In this document: positions 18,627-28,340 of the stretch, piece by piece
Layout: the number at the start of each line of letters is the position of its first letter
Position numbering within the stretch: the stretch's first letter is position 1
DNA from: Aurantiochytrium sp. KH105
Taxonomy: Eukaryota > Sar > Bigyra > Thraustochytrida > Thraustochytriidae
Reading direction: 5' to 3'
DNA length: 64,000 bases
Assembly: GCA_003116975.1 (NCBI GenBank)
Contig: BGKB01000001.1
Span: 310,001 to 374,000 of the forward strand
Translations under genes and position numbers: made by a program
Notes under the pieces: generated by a model
The model's database searches: none
Told to the model about the DNA's origin: nothing
What the model saw: the letters and a program-made list of their open reading frames with translations, nothing else

Positions 18627-20798
18627 ATGGCGCCTGGAGGGAAGATTTTTCAGGCGATGGCCCTGGGGCTGGCGATCCTGCTCGTGGCGACGGTGACCTT
18701 TATGACTATGGAGGAAGAGGTTCTGGAGCAAGGCATCGATGTGGTCGACTTATTGGACCTTGACAAATATGTCGAGTCGGCAACGCTAATGCAGAGCGCT
18801 GCGACGACACGAGAGCGCGTCTTTGCGGAGTTCAACTTGCCCGAAGACACTACGTTCTCCTCCATGGAAGATTTTCAGCAACATATTGGTCACCAATGCC
18901 CTCCATTGCGGCACTGCGGTCATAAGATCATGCAGGACCATCTTTTCTTCCTCGGTGGCGGCAAGTGGAGTGATCCTGATGTGTCGCCCGCGCATTTTAG
19001 TCCATACCCGTGTTGGATGTACCATTTCAAAGGAACAGAACCCTGGGTGGACGCCATGATAGACGCTGGACATATGGCCTTGATGATGGATGTCGGCGAT
19101 GGCGAGAGGTACGAGTTTGACGGCAGATTTATGCGGTTGCAAGCGAATTTGTTGCGCTCAACCCAGGATGAAATTGATCTTCAAGCCCGCATTGAAAGCC
19201 TCGTGGAGAACTATTCCACATCAGTCACGCGCCTCACGATTATTGTGGATTGGCACGAGACGTTTGCCAATGCGAGTGCGGCATTTGAGGTCGGCAGAGC
19301 GTTGGCGCGCATCGCAAAGCGCCTTCCTCTTGATTACACTGAGATTCTGTGGGTGAATCAGGCTTTCCGCGCAGCGTCTTCTGATGCTGATATCGACTCA
19401 AATGAGCACATCAATACTGCACTTCAGCGCTTGTCAACGCCGGACCTACAATTTATAAAGTTGCAAAATGAGGCCCCGCCTTCGAGAGGCTTTAGGACAC
19501 GAGTCAGAAAGAGCTCTTCCCTGGACGCACAGAGTGTGATATCGCTCTCCAAGGACGCTCGCTCCAAGATTCTTTTGGTCAACGTGGGGACAAAGCGAGA
19601 AGCAGTCGCTTTCGGTAACGTGGGGGCGCTTCATTTCGATCCAGCCCGTGCTGTTCAAGGATGGGTACCCAATGTGCACATGGAGACCGATATTGTTTTG
19701 GCTGGAAGAGGGGCAGACCGTGTGCAATCGAAACTCTCTGCGTTCGGATTCACACGCGTGTGGACTGCCCAAGGCCCGGGCTTGGAGGACGCAGCGCAAC
19801 GACTGCAGAGCGAATACAGGCTCATTGACTTGACAAGCACGAAGGTGCTGCTCGGCGGCCTCGACGTTTTCAGCCCGAGCCTTGCATCTCCATCAGGCGC
19901 GTCACCGCGTGCTTTTGCACAAACATTTTTCCAGAACGCTGTCTGGAATGTGATGCTGCGCAAGTATATTGTCAGGGCCTCCGCAAAACAGGGCGACGCG
20001 CATATTTGCAGTCAAGCATCGGACTGCTCAACATGCATTCCGCTTTTGGGCAAGATACCTTCGACGCGCGTGAGCTCAAAACTGCTGCTAGAGTACATGC
20101 GACGACGTAATGTTCCGAACAAGATTGAAATATTAGAGGACGAGCATGTCTGGGACGGGACATGGCAATCGCTCGTGGAAGAGAACGGAGACGCCAAGAT
20201 CAAGGTGCGTTCGAACTATTTGAGTACCACGACTCGAGTTCAGCAGTACGTGTTATTGCGCGATTACCTTCGCGATGTGAACATTTACGGTAGTGATTCG
20301 CCTCCTACAGGTACAAGGTCTCCGGATGATCTTCCGATGTACGCTGGAAACAACCACCTTTCGGCCAAAGATATGGACCGATTTAGTTTTCGTTACCCGC
20401 ATTGGATTCCTAAATCGCAGTTGCAAAGGCCGAGTATGTGGCTAGGACCCACGAAAAGTAAGAGTCCGATTCATGTGGACCATGATAATGGTGGAAATTT
20501 GGCCTATCAAGTGATTGGGTCCAAGTCATGGGTCCTCTTTCCTCCGGCGGCGGACCCTCTGATGTACCTGCATCATGTAAAGACCGCAACAACAGTGTGG
20601 TCAGCGCTGGACGACCCCTGGGCGTATTACAGGTCTGAAAAGGTTATGCGATCCTACCCCGACTTTCAGTTTGCGTTTTGCTTGTCTGTACCGGTCCATT
20701 TGGGTCCAGGGGAGATGCTTTTCAATCCCAGCGGGTGGTGGCATGCTGTGCAGAATCTCGAGGACTCGCTTATGATCAACTTTTGGATCAAACCTTGA
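18627..20798 (+). CDS. Membrane-anchored JmjC/cupin-8 type 2-oxoglutarate oxygenase
   Basis: 723 residues, no intron. Residues about 8-27 form one hydrophobic segment after a short basic end, so it is a type II membrane protein with the bulk in the lumen or outside. The last 115 residues are a JmjC/cupin_8 core: HVDHD gives the iron ligands His616 and Asp618, the strand GNLAYQVIGSKSWVLFPP follows, and GWWHAV gives the distal His706. Residues 30-500 do not match a family I recognise. They include a weakly ordered N-terminal part with WMYHFKGTEPWVD and a central part with LTIIVDWHETF and VNVGTKREAVAFGNVG. The enzyme probably hydroxylates a protein or glycan side chain in the secretory pathway; the substrate is unknown. 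Confidence 0.85.
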   Translation: MAPGGKIFQAMALGLAILLVATVTFMTMEEEVLEQGIDVVDLLDLDKYVESATLMQSAATTRERVFAEFNLPEDTTFSSMEDFQQHIGHQCPPLRHCGHKIMQDHLFFLGGGKWSDPDVSPAHFSPYPCWMYHFKGTEPWVDAMIDAGHMALMMDVGDGERYEFDGRFMRLQANLLRSTQDEIDLQARIESLVENYSTSVTRLTIIVDWHETFANASAAFEVGRALARIAKRLPLDYTEILWVNQAFRAASSDADIDSNEHINTALQRLSTPDLQFIKLQNEAPPSRGFRTRVRKSSSLDAQSVISLSKDARSKILLVNVGTKREAVAFGNVGALHFDPARAVQGWVPNVHMETDIVLAGRGADRVQSKLSAFGFTRVWTAQGPGLEDAAQRLQSEYRLIDLTSTKVLLGGLDVFSPSLASPSGASPRAFAQTFFQNAVWNVMLRKYIVRASAKQGDAHICSQASDCSTCIPLLGKIPSTRVSSKLLLEYMRRRNVPNKIEILEDEHVWDGTWQSLVEENGDAKIKVRSNYLSTTTRVQQYVLLRDYLRDVNIYGSDSPPTGTRSPDDLPMYAGNNHLSAKDMDRFSFRYPHWIPKSQLQRPSMWLGPTKSKSPIHVDHDNGGNLAYQVIGSKSWVLFPPAADPLMYLHHVKTATTVWSALDDPWAYYRSEKVMRSYPDFQFAFCLSVPVHLGPGEMLFNPSGWWHAVQNLEDSLMINFWIKP

Positions 20799-21046
20799 TG
20801 TGTTGTATTTGTAAGATGTGTGTGTGATTTTGTACATTTTGAGCATTTTGAGAGCGGAAATTTTAATAATGGAAAGGACGGATTGCATCCTGTTTTGTAT
20901 TTTCTCTCTCTACGTTGGCATCATGATAAAAAGAATAGGACCGCTGGGCGTTACCATTCAAAAGACCATCCAAGCAAAGCGGACGGATGATAGGATTGAC
21001 TTTGTCTTTTTGGGAGCACGACGAATCAATAATTTAGCATTACATG

Positions 21047-22042
21047 TTATACGCGTCGAGGAGCCATTTTGGACGATCCGCTCTTTCCAAAATTGCTCGC
21101 AGCGTTGTTGTTAAAATCACGATCTGAGTCAATGAAGACCACGACCGCATCATCTTTCTCGCCATACTCGTGAGCAGGATGCAAGTCCGCGTCAACGTAC
21201 TTGTCCATGTCAAGATCACCGCTGAGCTCGTTTCGGCTGGGGTGATTCTCCGTTACGGTTCTTGTCACTATTGTTGTTTTTGTTGTTGCTGTTGTGGCCT
21301 TAGTGTCGGAAGGGGCGTTGACATTGATCGCCGCTGGCTGACGTTGAGAAGAAGAAACGCTCTGGGAGGGTTTGGACCTCGTGACAAGCGATGAAATGGT
21401 GTTCTGCTGGGAGGAGACGACGGGATCACAGGTATCGCAGGCGACGACGGTGTTGCCGTTGCGCTCAAACTTTCGCGGGCAGCAACCATGCGAACACTGC
21501 ATGTTGGCCCAGACAAAGGTGCATCCTCCGTGGAGGGAAGATCCAAATGCGGCGGCCCGGAGCCTGGCTGCTGGGGCTTTTTGGCGCGCGTAGAGGACAA
21601 GCTGCAGCTCGACAAAGATGAGAATGAGCATGATGGTCATGACGAGCGCCAGAGACGGTCTCCGCGAGACGAAGGAGGCGTTGCCATCGTAGGCGCTGAG
21701 TTTTCTCGCGCGCGTCGGCAGCTTGGCGGTGGGCGTTGATTCATACAGTCGCTGGCTGAGCGAGGAATGGAGGTCAATCTTGCTCAAGGTCCGCTTTGCG
21801 CTGCCTGCCCTGGTCCATCCGCTCGGCGTCATCACGCTGGTGGAGTTTTCTGACATTGTCTGCTCGGGGGCGCAGTTGATGTCATTTGCAAACGTCGAGG
21901 CACTCGAAAGCGAAGACAAGAGGTCGATGCTCGCGAACTCGTTTCCTGTCTCGACGGTCGGCGAGGTGGCCGGGGTGCCAGGGACCACGTGGACTCGCGG
22001 ATCCCATTTCGGGCTGCCAACGAGACGGAGGGCGGAAGGCAT
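21047..22042 (-). CDS. Orphan single-pass membrane protein with Cys-rich lumenal motif
   Basis: The ATG at 22042-22040 gives 331 residues; the frame continues upstream only from a TTG through an acidic run. I do not recognise a family. Residues about 1-150 are Ser/Thr-rich and probably cytosolic. Residues about 155-180 (LALVMTIMLILIFVELQLVL) are a single strong transmembrane helix. Just after it comes a compact Cys cluster: GGCTFVWANMQCSHGCC, then ACDTCDP, with six Cys in about 45 residues, which suggests a small disulfide-bonded module. The remainder is Thr/Ser-rich and could be O-glycosylated. It is convergent with the JmjC gene (about 250 bp between stops). No function is proposed. Confidence 0.65.
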   Translation of the reverse strand: MPSALRLVGSPKWDPRVHVVPGTPATSPTVETGNEFASIDLLSSLSSASTFANDINCAPEQTMSENSTSVMTPSGWTRAGSAKRTLSKIDLHSSLSQRLYESTPTAKLPTRARKLSAYDGNASFVSRRPSLALVMTIMLILIFVELQLVLYARQKAPAARLRAAAFGSSLHGGCTFVWANMQCSHGCCPRKFERNGNTVVACDTCDPVVSSQQNTISSLVTRSKPSQSVSSSQRQPAAINVNAPSDTKATTATTKTTIVTRTVTENHPSRNELSGDLDMDKYVDADLHPAHEYGEKDDAVVVFIDSDRDFNNNAASNFGKSGSSKMAPRRV

Positions 22043-24473
22043 TTCTTCTTCCTCCTCTTCTTCTTGTTCTTCCGGGTTTTGCCCGCCTGCCCACGCAAGC
22101 AAGCAAGCAAGCAGCTCGCCTAGCCAAGGCCAGCCAGGTCGGTCACAAGACTTTTGCGCGGAAGCGGTCAAGCGCCGCGCTGCAGCGGTCGCCGCTCGGC
22201 TTTCTCGGGGCGGCTCGAGCGCCGCCTGCTTGGGCGTTCTCCCGCCGCCCTCCTAACACAATCAATCAATCAAATCAACCAATCTCCACTTCCCCTCCAC
22301 GCACGGCGAGCGACGCACGCGCGAAAGGCGTCTGTCTCTCTCTCTGACTGTCTGCCGCGCGCGCCCCGTCTCCCTGCGGCGCGGCGCGGCGCGGCGGCCT
22401 CGCTCGCCTCGCCGCGCGGCCTCGGATGGTCACCAATTCCAGGTCTGCTGCCGCGAAGAGAAGCGCGCGGACGGGTCGCTCGCCGCGCCCTCTTCCCTCC
22501 CTGCCTCCCTCCCTCCCGCGCGGCCTGGCCCGCGCCACCCCTCGCGCGGCCCCGCGGCGGTCTCGCCGGTCGCGGGTCGCGTCGCGGGCCGCGTCGCGGG
22601 TCGCGTGCGTCGCGGGTCGAGTCGGGTCTGGGCTCGAGGCGCGGACGGAGCCCGCGGCGAGGCTGGAAAGAGAAGAGCGATCTCTGCTTTCTCTGCTTGG
22701 GTCGAGGAGGCGAGGCATAATACGGTTGAGAGTGAGCGAGCCCCTGCGATTGGCCACCCTGCGATCGATCGATCGATCGATCGACGATCGACAGCGAGCA
22801 GGACGCGATCGATCGCTGCCAGACGCGGCGAGAGGAGGGCCTGTGGAGGCCTGGCGGAGACGACTGCGCCGTGCTGTGCGGCGAGGCCGAGACGGTCGTG
22901 TGAGGAGCGTGTAACTTACAGGACCATCCGTACCAACCCACCTATACATACCTGCCTACCCACCCGCCCACCCACCCACCCACCCCCGTCGCGGTCGTGG
23001 TTGGGACTCGTTTTCTCGTGAGGCACCCGGCTAGCTTGGTTGGCACGAAGACCGTGGGGCAGAGGTGCTGGCTGACGCATGAGGCCGAGGCCGAGGATTT
23101 GATGAACTTGTCAAAGTCGCGACTCGGTGATGAAGCGACGAACGAACGGATGAATGAATGAACGTAATCAACAACGGACACGATGCCGGTCCGGCGAACG
23201 CGAGAGAAAAAGGTGCCAGACTTGTGTCGCTCGAGTGAACCAACAAAGTCGATGCAAGCATGAGAAAAGTTGTTCGTTTCAGGGTGGGAGAGTCACGGTC
23301 CACGATGCACGTCGTTGCGCTAAACGACGGCCAAGCCCAGCTTCGAGGGACTGGTCTCCCGGGAAAGCTGATCTTTACGTGTCGATCACGCTACAGTCGA
23401 CAGAGGAGACGCTTGCACTGGTCCGTAAAGTCTCGCGTTTGGACCCAAGAATAAAGTGGGGAAGACGGGGGCCAAGGAAAAGGTCCCGGGCAGCAAATGG
23501 CAGTCATTCGCCCGAGAGTGGCACCTGGCCCAGCCTCGCATTGGTGGGTAGGATGAAGTCGTCCTTTGCGGCCATCACCGGCTGTTCCGCGAGCATCTCT
23601 ACGTGATGCGGGGTCTCGGTAGAAAGGGCACAGCCGAACGAAATTGCGCGCCTAGCCAGACAGCAAGCACGCAGGCCCGCAGGCGTCAAGATCGTTTCAC
23701 AAACGATGCGTTTCAAGCAACAATTGGCCCCCATCTGTGTGGCTAATCGGCCCACGCGAGCAGACCGTTGTAAGGAATGACGCGTCCTGTCGACCGGAGA
23801 GAGTGGAATGCACTTGTTCTCGGGCTCATAGCTCAAGTGATGTACAGGAATGCACAATCTTACTGCACGCACGCACGCCTGCACGCACGCACTCCTTGTG
23901 GATTTTGGAACGAAACTTGAGATGTATACGTGGTGGACAGCAACGGTGCTCAGGCAAGCCTCCATACCTCCACTTATTTTTACAGTTGCCGACCATTGTC
24001 AAAAACATTCTTGCAAGACTTGAATGACTGTCCAAGCCACCATTCTGTGAAAATTGAATAGGCGTTCTTGTTCTTGCAAAGGAATCGGGGTTGATTGACT
24101 TCTTCGATTCTTGCGGGATAAACATGCCAGTCAGAACCATCGCGAGCTATTTGTTCCAACCGAAGATCGCTCAATCGTGATGGCCTATTTATTGCCCTCG
24201 CCATCGTCCTCGTTCTCAACCTTGCTATAGGCCTCCTGCATGTTTTTTTGCGTAGTACGCGCTGCTCTATAATGCGATCATTACACGAGCTCCCGGCGCG
24301 AGCAGAGCGAGATCAAGGTCGTCGTCAGTCAGGTCCGCAGAGGCCGTCGTGGCCGAGGCGGCAGCGCACGCGCCCGGCTTGTGCGCGGCGGTCGCTCGCT
24401 CGCCCGCCCGCCCGCCCTCTCGCTGGTGCCCGCTCGCACGCCTGCAGCTAGGCCCGGCGGCGCGAGAGGAGAG
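22043..24473. other. Intergenic region with microsatellites
   Basis: About 2.4 kb. It holds AATC-type repeats near 22260, an extremely GC-rich stretch 22300-22700, a (GATC)n run at 22761-22792, a CCCAC run near 22955-22985 and, from about 23150, sequence of average composition with no conserved open frame. The frame at 23504-23965 on the minus strand has no recognisable content. No RNA gene was recognised. Confidence 0.4.
22761..22792. repeat. (GATC)n microsatellite
   Basis: About seven GATC units, self-complementary and therefore able to form a hairpin. Confidence 0.9.
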
Positions 24474-25553
24474 ATGATGATGCAGCAGGACGCGAGCGCG
24501 GCAGCGCCGGTGGCCGCCGACGGCGCGGAGCTCAAGGCCGGCAAGGTCACACACAAGGACGGGTCCTGGGACGCAGGATATTTGGACGCGGAGAATCGCG
24601 TCCAAGGCGTCGGCGTGCGCATGGTCATCCCCGGGCGCGAGTGGTACGAGGGCGAATTTAAGGACGGCGTCCCGCACGGGCACGGGACGTGGCACCATCA
24701 GAGCGGCCTCGTCACGTGCGGCGAGTTCAAGGATGGCAAGGTGCACGGGATGGCCCGTCGCGAGTTTCCTTCTGGCGATGTATTCTCAGGCGAGTTTCGT
24801 GACGGCAAGAGCTCCGGACGTGGCACGTACAAGTTTGCAAACGGAGACGTCTTTGAGGGGGAGTTTGCCGAAGACGGCGCGTCCGGGCGCGGCATCAAGC
24901 AGTTTGCCTCGGGCATGAGATACACGGGAGAGTTTGTCAAAGATGCCATGACCGGGCGCGGTCTCTTGCAGTACAGCAATGGCGATGTGTACAAGGGTGA
25001 GTTCGAGGACAACATGATGTCTGGCAAAGGCTTGTACCAGTTCGAGAACGGGGACTACTGCATGGGCGCCTTCAAGTCGGACGCCATGGACGGTCCTGGG
25101 GAGCTCTTCTTTGCCAATGGCGACAAATACGTTGGAGACTTCAAAAACGACGAGCCATGTGGCAAGGGTATCTACATTTGGTCGCCCGGAGCAGACGGCG
25201 TGGCCGCGGAGACGTACGAGGGCCAGTTCGAGAACTCGTTGATGCAGCCGCGCGGACGCCGCACTTTTCGCGACGGCTCGAGCTGGACGGGCTCGTTCCG
25301 CGATGGCAAGCCAAACGGCGAAGGTATCTTCAAGTTTGGTCCAAGTGGGCCAGATGCGGAACGCGAAGTCAAGTGCACATACAAGCTTGGCATGCTGCAG
25401 GACGCCGAAGCGATCGTCGCGTCTGCGCCGGCAGTGCCGCGCCAAGTTGCGGGCACGCACGCCATGGGCGGCGGCGGTCCCGCGACGCCGGCGCCAACAG
25501 ACGATGCGACCAAGGAAGAAGCTATGGGCGTTGACGCGCTCATGTCATTCTGA
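24474..25553 (+). CDS. MORN-repeat protein
   Basis: The ATG at 24474 gives 359 residues. From about residue 40 to 300 there are about ten MORN repeats of about 23 residues, with the YxGEFKDGxxHGxG pattern: WYEGEFKDGVPHGHGTW, VFSGEFRDGKSSGRGTY, VFEGEFAEDGASGRGI, VYKGEFEDNMMSGKGLY, KYVGDFKNDEPCGKGIY and others. There is no kinase, SET or lipase domain attached. The C-terminal 60 residues are low complexity and rich in Ala, Pro and Thr. MORN repeats form elongated beta-hairpin scaffolds that bind membranes or cytoskeleton, often at the flagellum or basal body in protists. The exact role is unknown. It is convergent with the UBLCP1-like gene. Confidence 0.92.
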   Translation: MMMQQDASAAAPVAADGAELKAGKVTHKDGSWDAGYLDAENRVQGVGVRMVIPGREWYEGEFKDGVPHGHGTWHHQSGLVTCGEFKDGKVHGMARREFPSGDVFSGEFRDGKSSGRGTYKFANGDVFEGEFAEDGASGRGIKQFASGMRYTGEFVKDAMTGRGLLQYSNGDVYKGEFEDNMMSGKGLYQFENGDYCMGAFKSDAMDGPGELFFANGDKYVGDFKNDEPCGKGIYIWSPGADGVAAETYEGQFENSLMQPRGRRTFRDGSSWTGSFRDGKPNGEGIFKFGPSGPDAEREVKCTYKLGMLQDAEAIVASAPAVPRQVAGTHAMGGGGPATPAPTDDATKEEAMGVDALMSF

Positions 25554-25826
25554 TTCGATGTGAACACCATATTTCCAGTACAATCTGTAACGCAAAGTCT
25601 GGCAAAGCAAAACCGAAAAATAACGATAAAGTAGAAAAGAAGTCACAAAAAGAAGAGCATGCAAAATATACAGGCAAGAGGGTCCATTCTCCGCCGACGA
25701 GAGACGATCGATTGTGGTCTCTTTCTCTGACTCTCGCTACAACTCTGATCTTCTTCCTGATCTTCTTGTCCGTCTTGTTGCTGTTTCTCTTACCCAAACA
25801 CTTTTTGATCGCCAGCGGTCCTGGTG

Positions 25827-27077
25827 TTATTGCCGGTCGATGGCCTTTTGGAGACGCTCTCGCCAGCGCGTGTGGTCAAGACGAGAAAAGTCGGTCTCGT
25901 TCTCGGCAATGTGTTCCAAGTAGGCGGCCATCTCGAGGAGCTCGCGATCGTTGGCAGCTCTGGAACGGCGTCGCTTAAAACACGTGCACTGGAGACCGCT
26001 CTGCGGATTGAGGGCAAAGTTGCGGGCCAGATCGTCAATGTGCACAGTATTCTTAGCAGACCATTGAGGAAACTTGGACCAGATGAGTTCGAGTGCCTTG
26101 ACCTCATGGCGCTTGATCTCGCCATCGCGCTCGCGCGTGACCTTGAACATGGAGGTGCGATCGAGCGCAAAGCAAATCTTGTACTCGGAATGTGAAATAA
26201 TGCCCAGCTCTGTAAGCTTGAGCTCAACATAGTGCCAGCGCGTCTGTGACCAAGCCACCAAGTCAAAGTATTTGTACGCGGTGGCGAGAAATTGGTCCAT
26301 AAAGGGACGTTTAAGGTCCTCCACCGACGACGAGTACTTGCGATAACCAAAGTCCAAGAGCGTGTGATCCAGGTCGAGAACGAGAAGGCGTTTGCCTGTT
26401 CGTGGTGGATTCATCACATGGATTGCAGTGGTTTCGATACACTCTTGCAGCGCCTGGCGGGCCTCGGGCATGTGCAGCTGCGTGGACATGTCGGCGTGCG
26501 AGTAATCAAAGTCAAGGTCGTCAACGACCTGAAGACCGGCCGCCGCTGCTGCAGCCTCCTCCATTTCGTCAATGAGCGTGTCCGGCGAGCCCATCATCTT
26601 GATGATATGACCGTCCGTAATGCCGAACTCTCCCATGCACGTTTCGGCGGGAAGTCGAGCAATGGCCTTGCCGCGAATTTTGAGACCAAAGATCTTTTGG
26701 TTGGCAGGCTGCACTCCGGTCTCCAGTTCAATGAGATCATGCAAATCCTCAACAGTTTCGGCCGTGTTCATTTGAAGAACAAACTCGCCTCGATTCCATC
26801 GCAGAATCAGCGTCAAGGGCTCGCCGCCGGCTGATTCCACCATACTCTCGCCCTCTTCGACTGCACGGGGAGGCACACCCCGGCTCGAGTCGCGCCAGCG
26901 TCCTGATGACGATGTGGATTCGAGATCGTCATCGAGTTCTTCGACGTGATTCTCCTTTTCAGCATCGCTGGCGCTGGTGCTGGTGCTGTGAGCAGCAGTA
27001 TCGGCAGTACCGTCCTCGCTAGAGTTTTTGCTCTGATCGCTGCGCAGCCAGCTCGTTTTGCTGGACCAAGCCTTCAT
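25827..27077 (-). CDS. UBLCP1: Ubiquitin-like-domain CTD phosphatase (UBLCP1-like)
   Basis: The ATG at 27077-27075 gives 416 residues. An N-terminal Ser/Asp/Glu-rich extension of about 80 residues is absent from the animal protein (about 318). Then comes a ubiquitin-like domain: LTLILRWNRGEFVLQM, TVEDLHDLIELETGV, NQKIFGLKIRGK. An FCP/SCP-type HAD phosphatase domain follows, with LLVLDLDHTLLDFGY (the DxDxT nucleophile motif), then YFDLVAWSQTRWHYVELKL and NTVHIDDLARNF, all typical of UBLCP1. In animals this enzyme dephosphorylates nuclear 26S proteasome and so lowers its activity. The frame is open upstream to about 27395 without an ATG, so an upstream exon or a longer N-terminus is possible but not needed. 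Confidence 0.9.
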   Translation of the reverse strand: MKAWSSKTSWLRSDQSKNSSEDGTADTAAHSTSTSASDAEKENHVEELDDDLESTSSSGRWRDSSRGVPPRAVEEGESMVESAGGEPLTLILRWNRGEFVLQMNTAETVEDLHDLIELETGVQPANQKIFGLKIRGKAIARLPAETCMGEFGITDGHIIKMMGSPDTLIDEMEEAAAAAAGLQVVDDLDFDYSHADMSTQLHMPEARQALQECIETTAIHVMNPPRTGKRLLVLDLDHTLLDFGYRKYSSSVEDLKRPFMDQFLATAYKYFDLVAWSQTRWHYVELKLTELGIISHSEYKICFALDRTSMFKVTRERDGEIKRHEVKALELIWSKFPQWSAKNTVHIDDLARNFALNPQSGLQCTCFKRRRSRAANDRELLEMAAYLEHIAENETDFSRLDHTRWRERLQKAIDRQ

Positions 27078-27762
27078 CGTGGATACGCAAAATGATTTTT
27101 TTGGCTCGCCGTGTCTTTCTCGATGGACTCTTTCGTAACCGACTTGCTCGCAGCTCGTCTTCAAGGGGTTGACGTCGAAGTCGTCGTCCTGGCTGGATCC
27201 TCTTTTCCGTTCCCGCCTTTCGCGGTCGTCCTTTTTTGGCGCCTTCGCTGCAGACGGGCTCGTGTCCGCGCACTCTCGAGATGTGCTGTTTATCACAGCG
27301 AGCAAACACGAGCAAAACGCTCGCGCCCTCCAGCAGCGCGCGCGTAGCGAAGTTCTCTCCAAAGAGGCGAGAAAACGTTCTAGGCCTACTAGCACTCGGC
27401 TACTTTTAATGAGCGTAACGTCGACGTTTCCAGCGTTTCACCACAAAGCGGTTTCCTTTTTTTTCTCTTTTTCCTTTTTTCTGTCACACATAACTTGAAC
27501 AAAGAAAGAAGTCCGTCCATGCGTTTGGTTGAAGCGCGCTGTATGTATACGAGCCTATTCCTGTCCGCTGCCACGGACCGACCCATGACCATGGTGTCGC
27601 ACTCAGCATCATTTGCGTGAATCCAAATCAAGTCTTGATGCCGTGGCTTTCGACCGTGTGCAAAGCACCAAGTCCTGTTCGGGATGCGCTCGGTAGTATC
27701 CCTGAAAAAGCATCCCGGTCGCCAGCCACACCACTATACGCCAGACCTGCTCTTCTCTTTGC

Positions 27763-27813
<51 letters not shown>

Positions 27814-28340
27814 CAACTCAAGCAACGTGTGCGCCGTCCTCGTCTATTCATACATACGTACCGCCTGCAGCTGCCGCTGCTGCGTCCTGCAATCATAGTG
27901 TACGTATAGGTATCTAGCACATGTGCACAATACACGCCCACCATGAAATGACGCACGCGTTCGCAGAACTGCCTGACTGGCCGCGCTCGACGCGGCAGAC
28001 ATACCCCGACTGCGCGTCCAGACGCACTCGCGGCAAGGGCCCGCCTTTGTTCGTCGCCGTGAAGCTGGCCGCCGGCTCGGACGCGAGCGAAGCGGGAGGT
28101 GGACGCCGTTCTCCGCGGAAGTGCGGGTCTCGTGCGGTGGACATTGGTGGCAAGCGGCACGTGCAGAAACAGCACCAAGAAGAAGAAGAAGAAGAAGAAG
28201 AAGAAGAAGCAGACCGCAAACGACAAAGCGCACGCGCCCGCGGCGTCGCTGGCGGCGCGCGAGCGTGAGCGCGCGGGGCGGGCGGGGAGCGGGCGGAGCG
28301 GGAAAGGCGTAAAGCGCAGGGCCCGGCGCCGCCGCCCTCG
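27078..28340. other. Divergent intergenic region with (CTGG)n
   Basis: About 1.26 kb between UBLCP1-like and nuclease genes. It holds a 51-bp (CTGG)n run at 27763-27813 and an AAG-rich run near 28175-28210 in the probable leader of the nuclease gene. The long minus-strand frame across this area and the nuclease gene is treated as a shadow. Confidence 0.4.
27763..27813. repeat. (CTGG)n microsatellite
   Basis: About 12.5 perfect copies of a four-base unit. The same unit recurs at 32757-32774, 35764-35784, 43180-43206 and 43919-43992, so it is a genome-typical microsatellite here. Confidence 0.95.

Noticed and set aside
27078-27395. 106-codon upstream extension of the UBLCP1-like gene
   Set aside because: No ATG in frame, and basic low-complexity sequence. 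The annotated ATG gives a complete ubiquitin-like and phosphatase protein. An upstream exon remains possible.
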